A stretch of 64,000 nucleotides of DNA, from the NCBI GenBank assembly GCA_932294295.1, contig OW028584.1, positions 35,907,969 through 35,971,968 of the forward strand. The letters are read 5' to 3'. The translations under genes were made by a program, and so were the position numbers. This document shows positions 57,010-64,000 of the stretch, in pieces. The notes beneath the pieces were generated by a model, which worked only from the letters and a program-made list of their open reading frames with translations, was not told where the DNA came from and ran no database searches. The stretch comes from Alitta virens (lineage: Eukaryota; Annelida; Polychaeta; Phyllodocida; Nereididae). The first letter of the stretch is position 1. Every line of letters begins with the position of its first letter.

Positions 57010-58860
57010 GCATTTGTCAAATTGAAACTGACTCTACTCATAATTGATGTTGGCAATGTACATAAATATGAAACCATAATCTGACCCATGGGCACACTTC
57101 CAATTAACCTCCAGTTTTTATAATTCATACAAGTAAATTACACTGTAATTGAAACCTATAATGCGGTGCGCCATCACAAAGAACTTGCTGCTGCTGCTGC
57201 TGCTGCTGTTGCTGTTGCTGTTGCTCATATGGCTCCATGGTTACTCTTCCACTGCCTCAGATTCAGTGTGACAAAGCTGCTGTGTGGTTCAGTCTCAAAG
57301 CACAGATGCTCATGAATGTCTTTCTTACACAGTCATTGTGATAAACTTTAATGCAGTGAAAATACATACAGGTAAGAAAGCTTATGTATTGTATTTACTA
57401 GACAGCACAACTATATAACCTACATCTGAGGTGGGAAGCCAGTTATGCCCTAATTTTATAATTGTTAAAATAATTGAAAACGAAAGAAGTGTCTTATTGT
57501 TCCCCACTTTCCCCTACATGCAAACACAAGTCAAAATGATGGAATTCACTGTGTCTTGTGAACTGCCATGAGGTTAAAATATGCCATATATAAAAAAGTT
57601 ACCTTCTAACTGAGATAGCATACATAGCATTGCTGAGATTTCAAGCATACTTTCCAGCAGTTTCAGGTTCCTACCTTGTATCAATGCAAGTCATTTGTCT
57701 CATTGTTCCCCACTGGTGGGGTACTGTGAGACAAGATAAGGGGTGAGAAATTGAATGATGGTACAACATAAATGCAAAATGTCTCCGAATACACTTATTT
57801 TAGGTAGCAAGCTCCTTTTATTGTCGATTGCTATGGGTCTGAAGCTTAGCGGGTTATATTACTAGTACTCAGAGGAAGATGTAATGATGAGATGGTAAGT
57901 CTTATAGTCCACACAATTTCACATATATATCCCAAGGTACCATTCATTCAACATGTCATGCAACCGAAATCCAGCTGTCATTTCCCTTGAAGAGTTACAT
58001 TGAATTGACTGTCTCACCGTGCCCCACTCACGCTTTGTCTCACTCTTCCCATGCTGATTTTAATATCAACTTGTGACCTTCTGAGGTCCACATGGCTGCA
58101 GCATTGTTTGTCAATATCTGGAATTAAAGACCACTATCAAGGTTTTGCATACTATTAGATGATCTATATCATCTCCAAATACGAGATAAAGATTGAAAAC
58201 TCACGTCCTTAAAAAAAAGACTTTAGCTGATGTAAAACCCAAAAAGTTCAATTTTAAGCACATCGTGCTTTGAATTCTTGCAGGTGATGAAACATGCTGG
58301 TGGTCATCACGTAGTATTGGCATAAATGCCAAAGAACAGTGTTATAACTTTCACTGTGTTGGAACTACGAGGCTTGTCTCACTGTTCTCAGCTCTCACCT
58401 ACATAATATAACTAAAACCAACTTCTGACTGCTTCAAAAAAGCAGCAGTCACAATGTAATGCTAGGGAATATAACACAACTTGAGCTCTTACCTGACAGA
58501 CTGAAGAACCAACTCAATTGCTGGGCACATCCAAAATTAAGTCATTATAAGATATACTTACTAGAATTAGTTGTTTTCGTACCAGACGTAGATGTCTAAT
58601 GGGTGTTTAACATAAGGCTAAGTGAAGATACAAAAAGGCCTAACATGATGGAAGTAATGTAGCTGGAGAAACTGCACCATTATTAAAGAATACAGATGCG
58701 TCTCGTGACAAGACTTTCTCCTGACGATGTGAAATGACGCTAATGAGGACACTTTGCACATTAACAATAGAATTTCTGTACAGTGCTGTCTTGTAGGAAT
58801 CCTCTTATGACTTTCCAAAGTGAATGTTACATTACCCTGAAATTGGGCTAATAAATAAAA
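57010..58860. repeat. Collinear duplicated region, copy 2
   Basis: GAAACTGACTCTACTCATAA (57026), CTG/TTG repeat (57186-57224), AATGCTAGGGAATATAACAC (58460), GAGAAACTGCACCATTATTA (58671) and GACGCTAATGAGGACAC follow the order of 52085-53000. Extra material between contains several TGTCTCACTGTTCCC-like motifs (57493, 57698, 58011, 58376) and a SINE B fragment (57863-57945, minus). Confidence 0.6.
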
Positions 58861-59124
58861 GCACGAAACCATTTGAAATATTTCTTTTTGCTGATAAAGT
58901 GAAATTTTTGCTTTTGGTGTCAGTAAGTAAAATTTCCACAATGTATATAATTGTTCATTGACAAAAACCGATAGAGGATATACTGGAAATAAACATATTG
59001 TTATAATCAGCACATAATCAAAGTTCAGTCATGTAACTGACATGTTGTTCGCCATGTGGAAAAATATGGTTGCCATTTCTTTTTAGAAACAGTTTGGGTA
59101 ATAGTGCTGCAGTATAAGTGCCGA

Positions 59125-59285
59125 GGTCCAGTGGATAACGTTTTAGACTTATATGTGCAAAATCATAGGTTCAAATCCTGAGCACTATGGCATGGAGACA
59201 CTGAGCAAATCCTCCTGGAACCATTGTTCTACTGCACCCAGGTGCCATATGTAAATTTGACAGGTTGTCTTAATTTACAGGAAAT
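59125..59285 (+). mobile_element. SINE family C head and body
   Basis: GCCGAGGTCCAGTGGATAAC (A-box-like), GGTTCAAATCCTGAGCAC (B-box-like), GAGACACTGAGCAAATCCTC, CACCCAGGTGCCATATG. Confidence 0.7.
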
Positions 59286-62200
59286 TCTGTTTCGAATGAT
59301 AGAGTAGCCTAGCAGCAGCGCCGTTATTTTTCACAGTATTTTTAGTTGAATAAATATGGAGTGCAGATAGTGTACATCAATGCTACTATCAGCCTTTCAC
59401 ATCATTGAAAAGTAGTATTTAGATCTTTAGAAGCAGAAGTTGAAATTGCTGATTTATCGTATGAAAATGATGATTGTGGAAAATAACATCGTGGCAATGT
59501 TAGTAATAGTGTGTGCACTTATTATTTGTCAGTTAAGAAGAGATTCGGATAGGCTGTAAAACCGTATGCGCATATAATCCCATGAAAAATTTAAAGACTG
59601 CTGCATGACCCTCACTCTGCGAACTTGGATGAAGATCAAGCTTGCTTGGCAACTGATAGAGGGGCATTGCACCTACAGTACCCAACGGAGATGGGGGTAT
59701 GGAAGTTCAAGGATTTAATCATGCAAATATAGCATACCCAAAAGGCAGGTTCTGCTGAAATGTGTTGAAATATGCATGTGAAGCCTTTGAGGGGTGTTCT
59801 TCCCATGTATGTGTTACTAAGAGGTGCTGTTGAGCAGTTTCTGTTTCCCAGGAAGCTGGAGCAGTTAGCAGTGTCGGTAGAGTGCTCATCTCCCAATCTC
59901 AAGGAACCAGGTTCGAGCCTCATGTTGTGCTCTTTTTGTTTGTGGCAATTAGCAAGCTATTTAGATCTTATTAATTGTAGGTGTCCTCTCAGCAGGGAGT
60001 GGGTACTGCTACGTGCGTTTTCCATGTGTTTGGATAAATGCATGGAAAACGTATGGTTTTCACCTCGTTTTGATTAGGCAAAAACCATGCGTTTTCCATG
60101 CGTTTATCCGTCTCATGGGAAACGCACGTGGCACATGTTGCCATGTACAGATACATGCACAGCAGGGATGCTTAAGATTGAAGTTCATAGCCATGGCGCT
60201 GGCAAAGTGTGTGAACTCTGTAATGGGTAAAATCCAACCTCTGTTTGCAATATTGAACAGCTTCAGTGAGGCCTTCCCATGATTTCCAAAAAAAAGAAGA
60301 AATATTTGGCCATTGCTTATTTTCCCTTCAGACATACAATGGATAGTAATGGATAGTAATGTATATCTAATGCAATAAGGAGAAACATTATGGATCACGA
60401 TAAATTAATATTCTCAATGAAGGAGCAGTTTAGTTGCTGACATGTTTTCAAACCATCTTTCTGGCCGTATGCTAGGGCTGACCATAGTTCTCGTAAACAC
60501 AATAGCTATGCTGTCACTATGGCAGCAAGAACAGCAGTACACTTACAAAATTGAATGACCCAGCCTGACCCCTATCCGCTGTAGGCGAGTAGCTGTGACT
60601 CCGGGTCACATTGCAAGGGTAAAGCATTCACCTGTGTCAGATTAATGTGGAACTTCGGGCGGTTTAGCTCACCCCCTATTAATTTGGTAGTCAGGTTTGT
60701 GTCAACACATCAATGAACACCAAAGCAATGGTTGAGCCCATGCAGCTGGCCAATGTTAGAATGATTCAAAATAAAGGTCCACTTGTTTTTTGGCCATATT
60801 TTTTTTGTCAAACATAGTTCAAAGCAGCATAAAATGAGAAATGTTAGAACCCAAACTTTCTAGGAAATGAAAACACTAAATGCTTCATTGTAATTTCTGC
60901 TGCTTTCGTGGCCATAATGATGACTAAAAGGAAAATGTATCAAAAATAGGAAACCTGTAGTTAGTTAATACAGAGATGCATTTCTATTTGCTTAGAAAGT
61001 TGGAGGGTTTGACTTATTAGTGACATTTCTGTCCATTTTGTGCTTCTACTAGGTTTTTACGATAAAGTATGACCAAAAACAATTGGACATTAAATATGTA
61101 ACATTTCATTTCTCCTAAATGCCATTGCAAAGAAAAAAGACAAAAATTGCATTTTTTTTTTCTAGTTTTTTCTACACACAATGTAAATGACGTCACTGAG
61201 TAGCTGTCTTATACATTTGTTCTTACTGATGATTAAAAGCAGACTCCCCTCATCAGTCCTGATTACAACCAGCAGACGCTTTTTTCCACCAGAAAAAGAA
61301 AAGAAAAGAAACCATTGATTGATGGACTGATTAGCCAAAGATTACAAGCAATAACTGGGTGGCCAGCTCCTCTGAAAGTCTCGCCAGGATTTACACCATC
61401 GTCCCAAAACTATGAGACCACCACTGTACATGCTCAAGTGATGATATTATAGGAAAACCACACGAGTCACTGATCTGCTTGACAGATCAGACTCGGGGGT
61501 GTGGTTTCCCCCAATTAATTTCAGCCATTTTGAACTTAAAAATTTTAAAATCAGACGAAAATTGATTAAAATGACCGTCCTGGGTTTGCGTCTATTTTAT
61601 TGCATAAATCAGTCGGTTTTTGTCCGATTTTAAATTTAGGACTAAGTTGGAATTAATCTGTTACATATTTTTTCGGTAGTACGGGTTTTGTCCTTATTTG
61701 GAAATAGCAACGTCTTGAAATTCCTTATTTGGGCATACATGAAGGTCATTCTGTGTGATATGAAATGCAGATCACTCGGCCCGTATCACCCGCTATTTCA
61801 CGTGATATGGCTGCAATTGGGGAATAAATATTTGGAGGGTAGTGTAGTGGCTTGTGACCTTAAACTCATGTTGCGTTGGGTGTCTTTGACTCAAAAATTT
61901 TATTAGCGAGTGGGATTCTGTGTGACACAGTGCATGTGGACTCTTCATCTCTTCTCATCTCATTAATCCTGTAACATAGTGTACGCATCTCTCTCACATC
62001 TCAACTCATCTCGTCTCATCAATCAATCAGCCCTTGAGGTTTGCAAAAACTGTCTCACAAGACTGCACCTTCCTAATCATCAACTAGCTATACCATAAGG
62101 ATAGGAAATATTTATTATTTTGTTAAGTTATTGATTCTCTTTATTTTTTCAAATGAAGTTTCACACTTACCACACAGGGTGCTAGCTCCCCAGTTAGCGA

Positions 62201-62540
62201 CAACTGATTGTCTTTGGGGCGCTCTCTCCACAGTAAATTTAAATGATATATCCTATACAGATATATAGATATTTTTTTAATAATTGTTATTCTGTGGAAA
62301 TGAACTATCTTGTAACAAAGAACACATTATTTGACAATTATGATGACTCAGGACTAGAATTAGGGTCAATTATTTTTTTAGTCCACCAGTTACATTAAAA
62401 TGATGAGGGTGAGATGAGTGAGATGAAGATCAGGAAGTAGTATATCAGATCAAACTAATGGATTTTCACAAGAAAGATTACAATAAAAATGTATCTGTTG
62501 CTTTAGTCCATTTCAAAATAAATTTGAATTTATATCAATA
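59286..62540. other. Long stretch without recognised genes
   Basis: Contains a tRNA-like fragment at 59875-59925 (GGTAGAGTGCTC ... GGTTCGAGCC) and a palindromic repeat at 60010-60150 built on GCGTTTTCCATGTGTTT, also seen at 36809-36850. A SINE B head lies at about 61345-61390. The rest has no supported gene; a 131-codon minus frame at 58618-59013 just upstream is not supported either. Confidence 0.4.
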
Positions 62541-62544
62541 CAAT

Positions 62545-64000
62545 GCTCTCTTAAATGAAATTCGCATGCTCTTGCAACTTAGCCTTTTCTATAATACATT
62601 TGAGAGCTCTTAGATGAAATTTGCATGCTCCTAAACTTAGCATTTTCTATAATACATTTGAGAGCTCTTAGATGAACTTTGCATGCTCCTAAACTTAGAA
62701 TTTTCTGTAATGCATTTGAGAGCTCTTAGATGAAATTCATGCTCTTGCAACTTAGCATTTTCTGTAATGCATTTGAGAGCTCTTAGATGAAATTCACATG
62801 CTCTTGCAACTTAGCATTTTCTGTAATGCATTTGAGAGCTCTTAGATGAAATTCATGCTCTTGCAACTTAGCATTTTCTGTAATGCATTTGAGAGCTCTT
62901 AGATGAAATTCACATGCTCCTAAACTTAGCATTTTCTGTAATGCATTTGAGAGCTCTTAGATGAAATTTACATGCTCCTAAACTTAGCATTTTCTGTAAT
63001 GCATTTGAGAGCTCTTAGATGAAATTTGCATGCTTTTGCAACTTACCATTTTCTGTAATGCATTTGAGAGCTCTTAGATGAAATTCACATGCTCCTAAAC
63101 TTAGCATTTTCTGTAATGCATTTGAGAGCTCTTAGATGAAATTCACATGCTCCTAAACTTAGCATTTTCTGTAATGCATTTGAGAGCTCTTAGATGAAAT
63201 TCATGCTCTTGCAACTTAGCATTTTCTGTAATGCATTTGAGAGCTCTTAGATGAAATTCACATGCTCCTAAACTTAGCATTTTCTGTAATGCATTTGAGA
63301 GCTCTTAGATGAAATTTACATGCTCCTAAACTTAGCATTTTCTGTAATGCATTTGAGAGCTCTTAGATGAAATTTGCATGCTTTTGCAACTTACCATTTT
63401 CTGTAATGCATTTGAGAGCTCTTAGATGAAATTCACATGCTCCTAAACTTAGCATTTTCTGTAATGCATTTGAGAGCTCTTAGATGAAATTTACATGCTC
63501 CTAAACTTACCATTTTCTGTAATGCATTTGAGAGCTCTTAGATGAAATTCACACTCTCCTAAACTTAGCATTTTCTGTAATGCATTTGAGAGCTCTTAGA
63601 TGAAATTTGCATGCTCCTAAACTAAGCATTTTCTGTAATGCATTTGAGAGCTCTTAGATGAAATTCACATGCTCTTGCAACTTAGCATTTTCTGTAATGC
63701 ATATGAGAGCTCTTAGATGAAATTCACATGCTCTTGCAACTTAGCATTTTCTGTAATGCATTTTAGAGCTCTTAGATGAAATTCATATGCTCCTAAACTT
63801 AGCATTTTCTGTAATGCACAGGAGAGCAGAGCCAGCGTACTCCCCACCCCTCTCCTAAACTTTGCATTTTCTGTAATGCATTTGAGAGCTCTTAGATGAA
63901 ATTCACATGCTCCTAAACTTAGCATTTTCTGTAATGAATTTGAGAGCTCTTAGATGAAATTTACATGCTCCTAAACTTAGCATTTTCTGTAATGCATTTG
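62545..64000. repeat. 58-bp satellite array, continues past the right edge
   Basis: About 25 units of 57-59 bp carrying TTTGAGAGCTCTTAGATGAA and ATTTTCTGTAATGC, with a variable box (CACATGCTCCTAAAC, CATGCTCTTGCAAC or GCATGCTTTTGCAAC). One unit is interrupted at 63818-63862 by unrelated C-rich sequence. Unit variants recur with a 348-bp period. Confidence 0.95.

Noticed and set aside
58618..59013. 131-residue protein on the minus strand
   Set aside because: Lies across a duplicated non-coding repeat also found at 52.85 kb, where the frame is not preserved.

Overview
This is a window of animal nuclear DNA, AT-rich, with spliced genes (GT-AG introns), tRNA-derived SINEs, several LINE families, many miniature inverted-repeat elements and satellites. 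The host genes recognised are an iduronate-2-sulfatase-like gene, a histidine-N-acetyltransferase-like GNAT gene, long-chain acyl-CoA dehydrogenase and ATPSCKMT. Together with PIF/Harbinger and hAT repeats they suit a marine invertebrate, most likely a deuterostome such as an echinoderm or hemichordate. The species cannot be fixed from the sequence alone.

Layout. 1-773 (-): 5' half of an IDS-like sulfatase, running off the left edge with no intron. 2830-7894 (-): four coding exons of a GNAT acetyltransferase whose introns hold a 52-bp tandem repeat and nested LINE fragments. 8-14.7 kb: repeat-dominated, including a 659-bp Harbinger MITE and LINE remnants. 14709-19401: a candidate unclassified DNA transposon inserted in a LINE 3' region. 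It has inverted ends, a possible 8-bp target duplication, arrays of TCGTTGAC/GTCAACGA near both ends, a ZAD-like zinc-finger exon (+) and two exons of a RecQ-like helicase (-). 20.2-21.8 kb: a LINE whose reverse transcriptase and C-terminus lie in opposite orientations, joined at (TA)n. 22208-27704 (+): complete ACADL in nine coding exons. 28222-30653 (-): complete ATPSCKMT in five coding exons, tail-to-tail with ACADL. 30.7-38.3 kb: SINEs, MITEs and one unidentified possible exon. 38369-43109: a full-length PIF/Harbinger transposon with a frameshifted DDE transposase (+) and an intact MADF-domain partner gene (-), convergent. 43.1-64 kb: no host gene recognised; SINEs, a 14-bp minisatellite, MITEs, a nonautonomous hAT, collinear duplicated repeat blocks, and at the right edge a 58-bp satellite with a 348-bp higher-order period.

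How the genes relate. ACADL (mitochondrial fatty-acid oxidation) and ATPSCKMT (methylation of the ATP synthase c-subunit) are neighbours with mitochondrial roles, but nothing here shows shared regulation. The two Harbinger genes form the usual transposase plus Myb/SANT-like (MADF) pair. The most unusual item is the helicase and zinc-finger element at 14.7-19.4 kb.
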